A DNA stretch of 64,000 bases from Flaccisagitta enflata (taxonomy: Eukaryota; Chaetognatha; Sagittoidea; Aphragmophora), in the NCBI GenBank assembly GCA_965153355.1, contig OZ231127.1, positions 96,224,001-96,288,000 on the forward strand, read 5' to 3'. Of this stretch, positions 13,501 through 22,916 are shown piece after piece. How positions within the stretch are numbered: the stretch's first letter is position 1; every line of letters begins with the position of its first letter. The translations under genes were made by a program, and so were the position numbers. The notes below the pieces were generated by a model. The model was not told the origin of the DNA. It searched no databases and worked only from the letters and a program-made list of their open reading frames with translations.

Positions 13501-14651
13501 AGGTTTCCTATAATTTATATCATATTTAGAATTAAGAACGCTCTAAGAACATTGAAGGCTTCATTTGGTCTTGAAAATAAGAACATGAAGCCTTTGAAAA
13601 AAAAAATGACGTTCTTATAAAAAAAAAGTGTATTTGGAAGTTTGTGCATCCGATTGCCGGTATATTTGTGCGCGCTAAAATGGCTGGTCTACGATTCTAC
13701 ATGCGGTCTCATTATTGTCAAGTTTTGATTTATTTGTTCTAGTCTTTTTATTTATTTATTCTTGTAAATTTATTTATTCTAGTCAATTTATTCTAGTTTG
13801 ATTATTTATTCAAGTCAATTTATTCTAGTTTGATTATTTATTCAACTCAATCGTCGACTTCCACTTCATTGAATCCATTTTCTGTACGTTGATTCCAGGG
13901 TGCAGTTGAACGTGCAATTCCACGGAGATTTGTTCGATCATCAACGAGAAATTGGATACTCAGGTTCGAGGATAGTCAATTTAGTGGTTATTCCACGTTT
14001 GTGGCTGGATTGATTTGGACTAGTTTGTATTGTTTGGAGCTAATTTGATGATTGGTTGATTGGCTGGTTGGTTGATTGCCGTTGTGTGGCCAGTCGTTTG
14101 ATTTGACGACCTGCTTGTTGATTGGGCAATACATTGGCTGATTGGTTTACTCAATTGTTAAAACTATGCAATTAACAAATGGGCAGTCCACGATCCACTG
14201 GCAGGTTGATAAATTGATTGACTTGTTGGCAGGCCGATGTACTGATTGGTAAGTTGACTGATAGTTGATTGCTAGGTCGAATGATTGGTTTATGGATAGG
14301 TTTATTGATCAGTGAATTTTATCAATCATTCGCGGTTTTCATGTTCCACTCTTTTGTTACGATCCGTTTACATCAGGACCTCCGTTAATGTTGGTTTTCC
14401 ACGACAAATACCGCGAATTAGATCCCATGTGGCACGTGCAAGGATTGGGGGAACCCGCGGGGGAGAGACACTCGAAACAGTACTTGGAAAAGGCCCATCT
14501 TCTTCACTGGTCGGGACTCGTCAAGCCCTGGGGCCGGATCGATGAATCTATGGGCAAGTCCATCTGGGACACTTACTACCTGCCGGATCCCTGGCAACAA
14601 TTTAAAGTGTTGAGAAAGGCCGTCTCTAAATCGGCCAGACACGACTCATGA
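1177..14651 (+). CDS. GLT8D1: GLT8D1/GLT8D2-like glycosyltransferase (GT8 family), six exons
   Basis: Predicted Golgi type II membrane glycosyltransferase of the GT8 fold; the acceptor substrate of this subfamily is not known to me. Exons are 1177-1392, 1690-1932, 11310-11600, 13046-13209, 13899-13963 and 14377-14651. All junctions keep phase and give about 417 aa, against roughly 350-370 in vertebrates. Residues 10-30 form one hydrophobic segment after a short basic start (signal anchor). Exon 2 carries the GT8 opening with GGAIAAINS; exon 3 has the metal-binding HLDDDVIV; exon 4 has MNPGVYVVDL; exon 6 has HLLHWSGLVKPWG with the conserved His and KPW. A Ser-rich run in exon 3 is extra. Intron 2 (9.4 kb) is filled mostly by a DNA transposon. 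The exon 4 acceptor lies in the last unit of a pyrimidine-rich tandem array, so that exon start is the least certain. GLT8D1 versus GLT8D2 cannot be decided. Confidence 0.88.
2080..2649. repeat. dispersed AT-rich repeat, interrupted by the 7.5 kb transposon
   Basis: The run contains CTGT/CGTCTGT microsatellite at about 2140-2180. It then has repeated motifs around TTTGGTATA-AAGTAAA and TCTGAAGTCTGGTTTATAAGATATTAGC (split mention), present at 2390-2470 and 2560-2640. The motif TGTAGTAATATGTTACTA occurs intact near 2480 and again just after the transposon at 10171, which shows that the transposon landed in this repeat. Confidence 0.5.
3227..3473. repeat. direct repeat of about 42 bp inside the transposon
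   Basis: The two copies, at about 3227-3268 and 3432-3473, share GAATTTCGGACAATYG followed by ATTTTCGTATTTGTAGACAT. They lie in the left non-coding part of the 7.5 kb transposon. Confidence 0.55.
3593..3970. repeat. clustered GCAGCA/TGCTGCA motifs near the transposon left end
   Basis: Three clusters (about 3593-3645, 3768-3808, 3919-3970) repeat the pattern ATGCAGCA-AATTGCAGCA and CTTGCTGCA in both orientations. They sit in non-coding DNA of the 7.5 kb transposon. Transposase-binding sites are one possible reading, unproven. Confidence 0.45.
4234..9325 (-). CDS. five-exon transposase-like gene with AT-hooks, nested in the GLT8D1 intron
   Basis: Exons in transcript order are 9325-8615, 8131-7510, 7263-6935, 6372-6214 and 5901-4234. 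Every junction has GT-AG and matching phase, giving about 1162 aa. Exon 1 has three GRP-core AT-hooks (RGRPRE, KGRPRKE, RGRPRKED) and a run of GDNDA repeats. Exon 2 is Ser/Arg-rich, then a charged helix. Exon 3 carries IKRFYEEN followed by DVVSVK. Exon 4 carries LFLKLRPKFVVAP. Exon 5 opens with a Cys/His cluster (VCLCSAHTN, CKRC, CKEC), then Asp at about residues 755 (IVSDFAEKY) and 845 (GSDRCGE) and GHGKGEHDHDG near 895. Spaced acidic residues fit an RNase H-like DDE/D transposase, by inference. Introns 2 and 3 hold (CT)n and transposon-internal DNA. It should act in the nucleus on its own element. I recall similar uncharacterised proteins in marine invertebrates but cannot name the family. 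Confidence 0.65.
5943..6097 (-). repeat. short dispersed repeat A (GTCCGTC family), copy 1
   Basis: Read on the minus strand it has the family order: CGCGACTCTACACCTTGCC, a GTCGGTCCGTCGGT block, CTGCTCCTGCCCAA, then CGCGACTGTATTGCCGTGT and ending ATCCGGCCTT. It lies in intron 4 of the transposon gene. No coding capacity. Confidence 0.6.
7329..7507. repeat. (TGTC)n, (GT)n and (CT)n microsatellite
   Basis: Compound simple repeat: CTGT units at 7340-7400, GT at 7402-7420, then CT for about 85 bases. It lies directly beside the donor of exon 2 of the minus-strand transposon gene. Confidence 0.9.
10290..10627. repeat. 19 bp minisatellite, about 17 copies
   Basis: The unit is CTTCAACTACTGTCATCAT with few substitutions (CCGTCATC, CCTCAAC). 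It is open in several frames only because 19 is not a multiple of three. It lies in intron 2 of the glycosyltransferase gene, to the right of the transposon. Confidence 0.9.
10630..10830. repeat. T-rich low-complexity tract (TTTTTTTGAAAA units)
   Basis: About 200 bases of near-tandem T runs broken by GAAA, following the 19 bp minisatellite. Nothing else is seen. Confidence 0.85.
11001..11051. repeat. near-perfect hairpin
   Basis: An arm of about 23 bases (AAAGCTTCAAAAATTACAG then TCCCC) pairs with GGGGACTGTAATTTT-AAGCTTT across a 4-base loop. A smaller palindrome, GTTGCGTTTACGCAAC, lies just before it (10983-10998). Both are in intron 2 of the glycosyltransferase gene. Probably a foldback relic. 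Confidence 0.65.
11720..13045 (+). repeat. pyrimidine-rich tandem array, each unit ending in an acceptor-like TTTCAG
   Basis: About 20 degenerate units of roughly 60 bases combine CATTCATTTCTCATTC, TCTCCTGCATTC and TTTGTATATTTCAG. It fills intron 3 of the glycosyltransferase gene and abuts exon 4, whose acceptor at 13041-13045 is the last TTTCAG. It opens long Ser/Phe/His frames that are artefacts of composition. Confidence 0.85.
13215..13632. mobile_element. TA-flanked palindromic MITE, copy 1
   Basis: The left end TACACT-TTTTTTTATAAGAAC is mirrored by GTTCTTATAAAAA-AAAGTGTA at the right. Length is 418 bp. TA at both ends fits a Tc1/mariner-type target. It begins five bases after the exon 4 donor of the glycosyltransferase gene. 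A shorter copy lies at 54170-54329. Confidence 0.65.
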
Positions 14652-14980
14652 TGAGTGGGGGGGGGGGGTTAGTCAAAATGTGCCCAAAATATGCGAATGG
14701 CACTTAGTTTTCTTCCAAAAATTCGGTGCTCTATTTGGGGCGGAATGCTGTTTGGGGGGGAAAAAGACGCTTTGGAATCAAAAATCTTAATTCATGTGAA
14801 TCTCGTCACACTGGCTACACAAACAGTTAAATGAAATAATCCGTGGATGATTATGATAAACAACAATGTTCGCTACGTTTGCCAATATTAGCCTGTTCTT
14901 TTCCACTTCTCTTTTTGTCATCAAAAAATGTAATTGGAGGTTGTTAAAGCCATGAGTTAGTTGATTGAATTGTAACTCTT

Positions 14981-15386
14981 TACAGAGGCAATGAAAATAC
15001 AATGAGAGGAGCAGCCAAAATCTCTAGCAACCGCCCCTGCAGCTTAAACGATTAATATCAAGTTAACTTTTTAGAAAGCAGCTGATAACTTGTCCCAATA
15101 GAATTCCCGCCATCGGGGCGATTTTTTCATTTCAACTTAATTTTCGAGAAACGGCCTTTTAAAGGGTCAAAATCAACCATTTTTGCAAGTGTTGAATTTT
15201 GCCCCATTATGGCTATTACCTCAGATACTATGAAGAAATTGAAAAATCGCTTTGATGGCGGGAATTGAATTGAAAAATACTAGCATCTAACATTTCACTC
15301 ACCCCTGTTATATTCACAGTAAAAGCTGCAGGGGGGGTTGCTAGAGATTTTGCGGCTCCTCGCATTGTATTTTCATTGCAACTGTA
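14981..15386. mobile_element. palindromic MITE of 406 bp, TA target
   Basis: The arms start TACAG--GCAATGAAAATA and include GCCAAAATCTCTAGCAACC mirrored by GGTTGCTAGAGATTTTG-GGC. The inner arms pair around CCCGCCATC. TACAG/CTGTA ends suggest a Tc1/mariner derivative. It lies between the glycosyltransferase and kinase genes. Confidence 0.7.
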
Positions 15387-15812
15387 CTTACTATGAAAAG
15401 TGTTTCTCTAAGTCGTTTGCCCAATGCCCATTAGTTCTAGCCGTAGAAAGAGGACGATGCAATAGAGAGCTCTGGTGGGATTTTTATTTTTCACCAGCCT
15501 TTTATTGCGTGCTCGCCTTAATTTTCCTTTTTTTGATTGTTGCCATTTCTTTTATCTTCCTTGTCACATTTTAATCATGTGAACCTCTAAAAATACTCGG
15601 TATATATATATCTTTACACACTCAGTGATGATGAAACTTTCATATCCATTTTCTTACGAAATTCCAAAATTCATAAATAGAATAAATTGTTTGTTGCCGT
15701 TTTCTTTTTTCTTTCAACCATAGTCTATAAGTATGTAAGAGAGAGACTCATGTATGTGGATGACGCTTTGGAGTCACTGCTGCCGTCTAGTGGTGGGTTG
15801 TTTGAGCTTTAA

Positions 15813-16100
15813 CAGTCAGTGGACAAAACGGTATTTGTAGATATGTCAGCAGTTTAGCATATCTCAACCTCTTGAGATCACTCATTCTGGGATATTTCAA
15901 CCTGTTGAGATCTCTCATTCTGGCTCATTTCAACATGTTGAAATCTCTTATGTCCAAGATTTATCTCAGCAGAAATACGTTGAAATGTGCCAAAATTAGA
16001 GATCTCAATGGGTTGAAGTATCCCAGAATGAGTGATCTCAAGAAGTTGAAATATGCCAAACTGCTGACATATCTACAAATACCGAAATGGCCATAGACTG
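15813..16100. mobile_element. palindromic MITE of 288 bp with TTAA target
   Basis: The ends CAGTC and GACTG are flanked by TTAA on both sides (15809-15812, 16101-16104). The arms share GGTATTTGTAGATATG then TCAGCAGTTT. TTAA duplication is typical of piggyBac and Kolobok elements. It ends about 70 bases upstream of the kinase start codon, so it could contribute promoter sequence. Confidence 0.7.
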
Positions 16101-16173
16101 TTAACTCGGAAGGGAAGGAGAGGAAAAAAGAACAAACATTTAGAGAAGGTGAACAAACAAAAGAACAACAACA

Positions 16174-18805
16174 ATGGCGCCGTCAGTGAGTCTCCGCCTG
16201 GTGGCCGATAACGGCGAAAATGTGATGTTGACTCTTCGGCCGGAAGAGATTTTGACGTTGGACGCTTTATTGGCGTTGTTACGACAGCTTAATCCCGCTG
16301 GGCCGAATGTCTGCGCGTTGGAGTACGAGGATGACGAAGGGGATCTCGTTACAGTGACCAATGATGAAGAGGTGGGTGCCCGGAGGGGCCGGAGTGGCTG
16401 GCGGGCCCTTATACTTGTGTTCGTTATTTAACGCTCCTGCCACAAAGATTTAGATCGGCCTACGTCGGTGTTTTATACTTATACAGACTTACCGGACAAG
16501 TATCGCTGTCCGTTGTTGAAGACATGCTAAGATAGAACAGAGATTCAGTCATTCACGCTAAATTCCGTTTATGAACCTTCACGATCTCTTCTTCCTCTCC
16601 GCATTTACCCCCGCCCCCCCCTCCCCCCTTCCTCTTCCAGGTCCAGGAAATGATGAGTTTCGCGTCTCTGATGGAAGCAGATGGGGCCGAGGATCCGCTG
16701 TTAGTCTTCCCTAAAGCGACATCCGGTCTCAACAACATCCACAATCTCACTCTCTCCTCTCTTTCATCGGACATTGACAATAACAATAGAAACAACTGCT
16801 CTTCATCCTCTTCCAACGCCTTTCCCAATCCTGAATCTCAGTCAAATAACAAAAGTGTTCGTCAGCCATCGGCCGATTTGGGTCAAATTTTGAGCCAAGG
16901 CCAGATTTCGTTCATGCAATTGGAATATTCGAAATTATTGGGCAAAGGCAACAGTGGAACAGGCAAGGAACAGAGTTTTCTTGTGGGTCCAGAAGAACTC
17001 AACTCAACTCAACTCAACTAAGTTGTGTCTTTGTGTTTTGGACTATGAACCTGTAGAATGTTGAAACTATGGAGTCAAAAAGCGTGTCATTTGTTAGCTG
17101 TGCTACGTTTTTTCATTCTTCTCCTTATTGATATATTCTTTCGTTTTAGTATTTACTTAGTAAATTTTACTCATTCATTCTCTTCCACCCCACAGTTTAT
17201 CACGCTGTTCACAAAGCGAGTCGTCGATCGTTGGCCGTGAAAGTGATTCGATTGGAGAACCCCGACAGCGATACTCAATCCCAAATCATCTCAGAACTGC
17301 ATTCGCTGCATCAATGCAATTCAAACTTTATCATCGCCTTCTACGGGGCCTTTTTCCGGTGATTACTTAATTGTCGACTGGCGTCAGCCATGTGAACTTT
17401 GTTTCATTTAGTCCACCCCCGCGACAATTACCTTTTACGATGTTATATTAGACGTGGGGGAAATGCACTTTAGTCAACTGATCAAGTTGCAGGTGAAGGA
17501 AATGTCATAATATGATAAGAATAGATAGTATGCCAAGTTTCAGGGCCTTTGGAACAGTTTTAGCCTAGCCCTCCACCCCCCTCCTGCCCCATTATAAAAG
17601 ATAGGAAACTTTTGAGGCCAAAATCATTCCTATGCATTTTCTATGGGAAATCAGGGGGGTGGAGGGCTAGGCTGAAACTGTTCCAAAGGCCCTGAAACTT
17701 GGCATACTATCTATTCTTTTCATATTATGACATTTCCTTCACCTGCAACTTTATCTGTTAACTAAGGTGCATTTCCCCCACCTCTAATGTTATATTATTG
17801 TAGTAAACATATTTGAATTAAATTCTCATCTCAGAGAAAACTGCATCCACATATGCACGGAGTACATGGACGGAGGAAGCCTGGATCAGTACGGCGCCAT
17901 TCCCGAGATGGTCCTTCGACCTGTCGCCGTGTCCATGATTCAAGGTAGGCTTGTCGTCGGCCTCGCTGTTACCCTTTGGCCGTGGTCTCGTATTAATAAC
18001 GAGGTTATGTGCTTGAATGAAGCGCCGTGGATTCATCTATTTCCTAAGATGGAAGGAAAATGGGAAATATATTTAGCTAATACTATTCGACTTATTCAGT
18101 AAGGATCCCAAATCGAATTTGTTTTGTTTTGTTGTAGATAGGCGAAAGTGAGTTCCTGATGAGAAAAAAATGGATGAAACATGTTCCTTGATCATCAAAT
18201 CGTGTACCTTTTTGCTCAAATCTAATGAGTTAGTTTTTGTGGTTGCTAGAATAACAAAGATGTGGTTGACCGCATTATGTAAATAACCCTTATGGACACC
18301 TTAATGCTTTATGATACCTAGAAAACTCAACTTTTAGCACGTTTAGGAGTGTTTCAATATCTAACAAAGGAAACTATATCACTGCATTTTGTTTTCTCTA
18401 TCCATACTGTCAGGCTTGCATTACTTGTGGAGTAGCCTAAAAATTATGCATCGGGATGTGAAACCCTCAAACGTGCTCGTCAACACAAAAGGCGAAGTGA
18501 AGCTCTGTGACTTCGGCGTCAGTATTCAATTGGAAAAGTCTATAGCCAAGGTAAGCCTATGCATACCGTATAAATCAAACTGGAATTCATCTAGCATATT
18601 AGATGCACGGAATGAGTAAGATATGGCTTACAAAATGCAAATTTTCTGCTCTAGCATGAAAGGCTCTTGTACGTTGTATACAGTATCTTTGTGACTTAGT
18701 TTTCTTCTTGCCTTCTTTCTTGCTCTCTTTCTTTCTTTTGTTCTTTCTTTCGTTCTTACTTTTTCTTTCTTTCTTTTGTTTGTTGTTTCTTTTGTTTGTT
18801 CTTTC

Positions 18806-18841
<36 letters not shown>

Positions 18842-18876
18842 CTGCTTTTTTTTGTTCTTTCTTCCTTTCTTTCTTC

Positions 18877-18962
<86 letters not shown>

Positions 18963-20348
18963 GTGATTATTTCTCTCATTCTTCCTTTCTCTCTTTCTTC
19001 CTTTCTTTCTTTCATTTTCACTCTTTCTTTCTCTCTTTCATTCTCTCATTCAGAGTTTCGTGGGCACGAACGCGTACATGAGTCCTGAGCGTATTCAAGG
19101 CGTTGGCTACGGGATGTCATCGGACATTTGGAGTCTCGGCCTGTCCTTGTTGGAAATGATTCTCGGACGATTTCCGTTTCCCCGTCCCAGCCACGGTGAG
19201 ACTTCCCCCAGACCCTCCCCCCTCTCCATTACTGCTTTGCACACACGATCTGCATGCACAATCCGCATATGTCGGGGTGCAAATAAATATGAAATATCGG
19301 TTTCAATCTCTTTTCAAAACTATATTGATGACTATTTTGTGATTTTTTCATTGAAATTTCTAATTTTGTAGTTTAGTATTATTCTATTAGTAAAAAAAAA
19401 CCAAAGTATGACAAAGTCATTGCTTCGTTTTATTAACAAAGACAAAAAAGAATCACTGGAAATAATAGATTCCGTAAAAATAAGAGAGCAAAAATTCAAA
19501 ACCTGCCAAGGGAAAATTCTAAGACTTGAACAAATTGAACAATTTTGCATTTCTAAGAACATGGCCCTCATCTTATATGTTCTTAGAATGAGGCCATGTT
19601 TTTAAAAAAGCAAAATTTTGCATTTTGAAAGAGTCTTAGAATTTTCCCTAAGACAAGTGAAGTTGCAAAATTAAATTTTCTTTAGATTTCCTTCTTCTTT
19701 TTCTCCTCTTTTTATTTGCTCAGCACTCTCTTTTTATCTACGAATGATTATCTATGCAAAACTAAAAAACATGTATTATAGCAATTATATTCTTTTATAT
19801 AACAAGTCTAAACTAGTGAAATTTAAAATATTGAAAAAAATTGTTTTGACTCTTCTAATTTGACCTTCGTTTGCACCTCGACATATTTAGTCATCCACGT
19901 CTCGGTTTATGACGCTGTATCATGATCATCGTGATTATCGATGACATCGCGATTGACAGGTTCCTCAACGGACGGCACAAGTTGCAATACCAACGAAAGC
20001 ACCTTCCATAAGACAACCACAACAACAACAACGACAACATCATCCATGGATACGACCGAGATGAGCGCGTTGTCGTTCATGCAGCTCATCCTCCACCAGA
20101 ATCCCGACATGCCGTCTCGAGATTCGGTCACGCCGGAATTCTACGACTTGCTCGTCAGGACGCTTCAACGCGATCCCGCCAACAGAATCTCTTCCACGGA
20201 ATTCTCGCATCATCCGTTTTTCGTTTCCCACGAGGGAGTTGGATCCAACGAAGAGATGATGGAAATTGTAAAACGATGGATTCACGCCAGCAGAACTGCC
20301 ACGAAGACAACAGATGCCGCTGCTGATGATGCGGCATCTTCCGAGTAA
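16174..20348 (+). CDS. MAP2K5: MAP2K5 (MEK5)-like dual-specificity kinase, seven exons
   Basis: Cytosolic MAP kinase kinase; in animals MEK5 binds MEKK2/3 through its PB1 domain and phosphorylates ERK5. Exons are 16174-16371, 16641-16962, 17196-17358, 17835-17944, 18414-18550, 19054-19195 and 19960-20348, all in phase, about 486 aa (human about 448). Exon 1 is the PB1 domain with the acidic [16 protein letters not shown] stretch. Exon 2 holds a long Asn/Ser linker and the Gly loop (LGKGNSGT). Exon 3 has AVKVIRLE (catalytic Lys) and FYGAFF; exon 4 [11 protein letters not shown]; exon 5 HRDVKPSN and DFG; exon 6 [10 protein letters not shown]. The activation loop reads SIAKSFVGT, with both phosphorylation positions Ser instead of the usual Ser/Thr. 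Exon 2 seems to end at a GC donor (GCAAGG). Exon 7 has a Thr run and a helical tail. Introns hold a MITE, a foldback and (CTTT)n. Confidence 0.93.
17449..17786. mobile_element. palindromic MITE of 338 bp with 9 bp target duplication
   Basis: The ends TAGACGTGGGGGAAATGCAC and, inverted, TAGAGGTGGGGGAAATGCAC enclose long arms that pair almost throughout (CCTAGCCCTCCACCCCC against its complement). ATGTTATAT lies on both sides (17440-17448 and 17787-17795). A 9 bp duplication is typical of Mutator-like elements. It lies in intron 3 of the MEK5-like gene. Confidence 0.78.
18708..19052. repeat. (CTTT)n microsatellite region
   Basis: Pure CTTT from about 18880 to 18961, flanked by degenerate copies. 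It runs directly into the acceptor of exon 6 of the MEK5-like gene and forms its polypyrimidine tract. Confidence 0.92.
19499..19652. repeat. foldback relic in the MEK5-like intron 6
   Basis: GGGAAAATTCTAAGACTTGA and TTCTAAGAACATGGCC at the left pair with ATTCTTAGA-like and GGCCATGTTTTT segments and TCTTAGAATTTTCCC at the right. No clear target duplication was found. Confidence 0.5.
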
Positions 20349-20795
20349 TGCGCCACACGAGGCGGGAGACGCAGAAAATAGACTTGGCTTCATTCGTTCG
20401 TTAGTTCATTCGTTTGTTTATTCGTTTGTTCATATTTTGGTTCGTTCACTGGTCAGCAGCGAGTCTCTACGAGGATCCTTCATACCCCATAACATGGTAA
20501 TTCCCAGTGTCTTCCACAACCTTTTCTCTCTTCCAACGAGTTTTCCAGTCAGTGCTTGCCATTTGCTTTATCGCGCGTTTTAAAATGACCGTTGTTGTTT
20601 TATGCTCCATTTACTTGTCCGTGTGGCTTTATAAATTATAAAACATCTAGTCATCTAGTTTTATGTACGAATAAAATACATATGACACAGTTCGCCTAAA
20701 TTTTTTTTCTTTATTCCAGTCTTTTGTTTGCGAAGGAAAATCATTCCGTCAGCGACCTGGGATTTCTGGACCACGATGAACAATAGATGTAATTA
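20349..20795. other. intergenic spacer with polyadenylation signal
   Basis: The spacer lies between the kinase and F-box genes. AATAAA at 20670-20675 probably ends the kinase transcript. TTCGTTCGTTTG-type repeats occur near 20390-20450. Nothing else is seen. Confidence 0.5.
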
Positions 20796-22856
20796 ATGAC
20801 CGGAGCCAGAATTATCGTGAAACCAAGTGCTAGCTTGCGTCATGAGTGCTGCAGACTCTTTATCGAACGATCGATCCCACCCTGGGCCAGGACCGGAGCT
20901 TACAGAAACTCGAAGAAGACGAAAAATGACATTTCCCGGGCCCCACCAACGTGTTTCTCCGAACTACCACCAGAAATCCTGGAACACATCTTCATCGCGA
21001 TGCCTGCTCAAGAGCGCCCAGTCGCCGCCGCCGTTTGCCAGCCGTGGCGACGAGCATTTCTGGGGACGTCTTCCTGCTGGACTGGCATTCAGATGGGGCG
21101 GAATTCCAACTGTTTTTCCAGTATGTCGCTGGCGACTCGTCCCACAGATTACCTGCCGCTCAGTCACATTCAAGAGATCCAGTTCACACCGGCGATTCCC
21201 GCGACCATGTGTTTGGACAAGCATTGTGGTTCAGATCCGGTATGTAACCAGCTAAGAGAAGTTCCGTATGCGTGGCTTGGTCTCGTTCTGAGGCATGCCT
21301 CAAAGCTGCAAAGCCTAGACTTGTCCTCATTGATGGTGAAAGACGGGAACATGGATGCATTCAGGTAGTTGACATTTTCTTTTATTAGCGGAGCTGTACC
21401 GATCAGGTAATCCTGTCTCACATTTTGGACAGAATGTTGCTACAGTACCTTCCGAGCAAACCCGGTTAAAACTGGAGGATTAATTTTTGTGACTTTAATT
21501 TCAATTCCCAAACTTCATTTTTTGCATCAAACTTAATTAAAAGATACTTAATTCCTTGAACATATTTGGCTGTCAAAAAATATAACTCGTGAAATCAAAG
21601 TGCATGAAGACATCAATACTGAGTGTTCTAACCCAGACTATTGGATTTGGCAGAAAATTTTACCTATCCTAGACTACAAGAACAGCTCAGTCAGACAATT
21701 ATTTCAGATTTTATGGCCATTTAAAGTTTTTAAGGACAATTGTCCTAAATTATTTTGAGACAATTGTCCTTAAAAACTTTAAATGGCTGTAAAATCTGAA
21801 ATAATTATCTGACTGAGCTGTTCTTGTAGTTAATCCAATAGTCTAGGTTAGAATTAGGGATGTGGAAGTGGTCGATTTTAGTGCCGCTTCCACCGCCTCC
21901 GCTTCCGCTTCCATTTTCTAGTACAAATACTGGTAGCTATCCCATCCTCTAAAACGGAAGCGGTCAATCGCTTCCACATCCCTAGTTAGAACACTCAATA
22001 TTGATGTCTTCATGCACTTTGATTTCACGAGTTTTTTTTTTTGACAGCTAAATATGTTCAAGGAATTAAGTATGTTTTAATTAAGTTATGTACAAAAAAT
22101 GAAGTTTGAGAAATGAAATTAAAGTAACAAAAATTAATCCTCCAGTTTTAGCCGGGTTTGCTCGGAAGGCACTGTACATCAATTCAAATTTGTGTATGAG
22201 ACCTTTCTCTCCTTAGGGCTTTGTGGTCTGATGTTATCGAAGGTAGTCAACTGACGAGCCTCAAATTACCATCTAACATTCACCCCACCGGCGCCTGGTT
22301 GAGGGAAATAGCCGCAAAACACACCAAGTTAGAACATCTCTCTCTGTCCTCGTCGTGTGAAAGGATCACCGTTGACGAGTGCGAGAATCCTTTTGAAGGT
22401 TTTGGCCGCCTCAAATCCCTGTCATTGAAGGTGAATTATCGCACTAACCAACTTGTTGATCATAAGCCTATCGCCGTAGTCCTGGATGGCCTCTGCCTAG
22501 AGTCTCTCGAGCTATCGGGTCTTCGTTTTGAGCACCGGCGCCGATATAGTTCAACTGAGTCTGAGGATGAAGAAATATGGTCTGAGACTGAACTTCTCAT
22601 TCCGGGTCCGGTATCCACGCCTAATCTCATGAAGTCTCTGATTCATCTGCGGGTCAATTATTACGAGGGTGACGTTCAGTACGCCGAGTATATCTTGTTC
22701 CATTGTCGCCATTTGGAGACGTTGCACTTGGGTCGTATCGGCGAAACTTGGAAATATCCTGCCTTGATCCAGTCACGTCATCACATGCCGCCATTCCTTC
22801 GTTTGCTGAAACTAGAAACGCCAGCATACCGTAGAGAAGACTGGGTTAGAAGGCAG

Positions 22857-22916
<60 letters not shown>

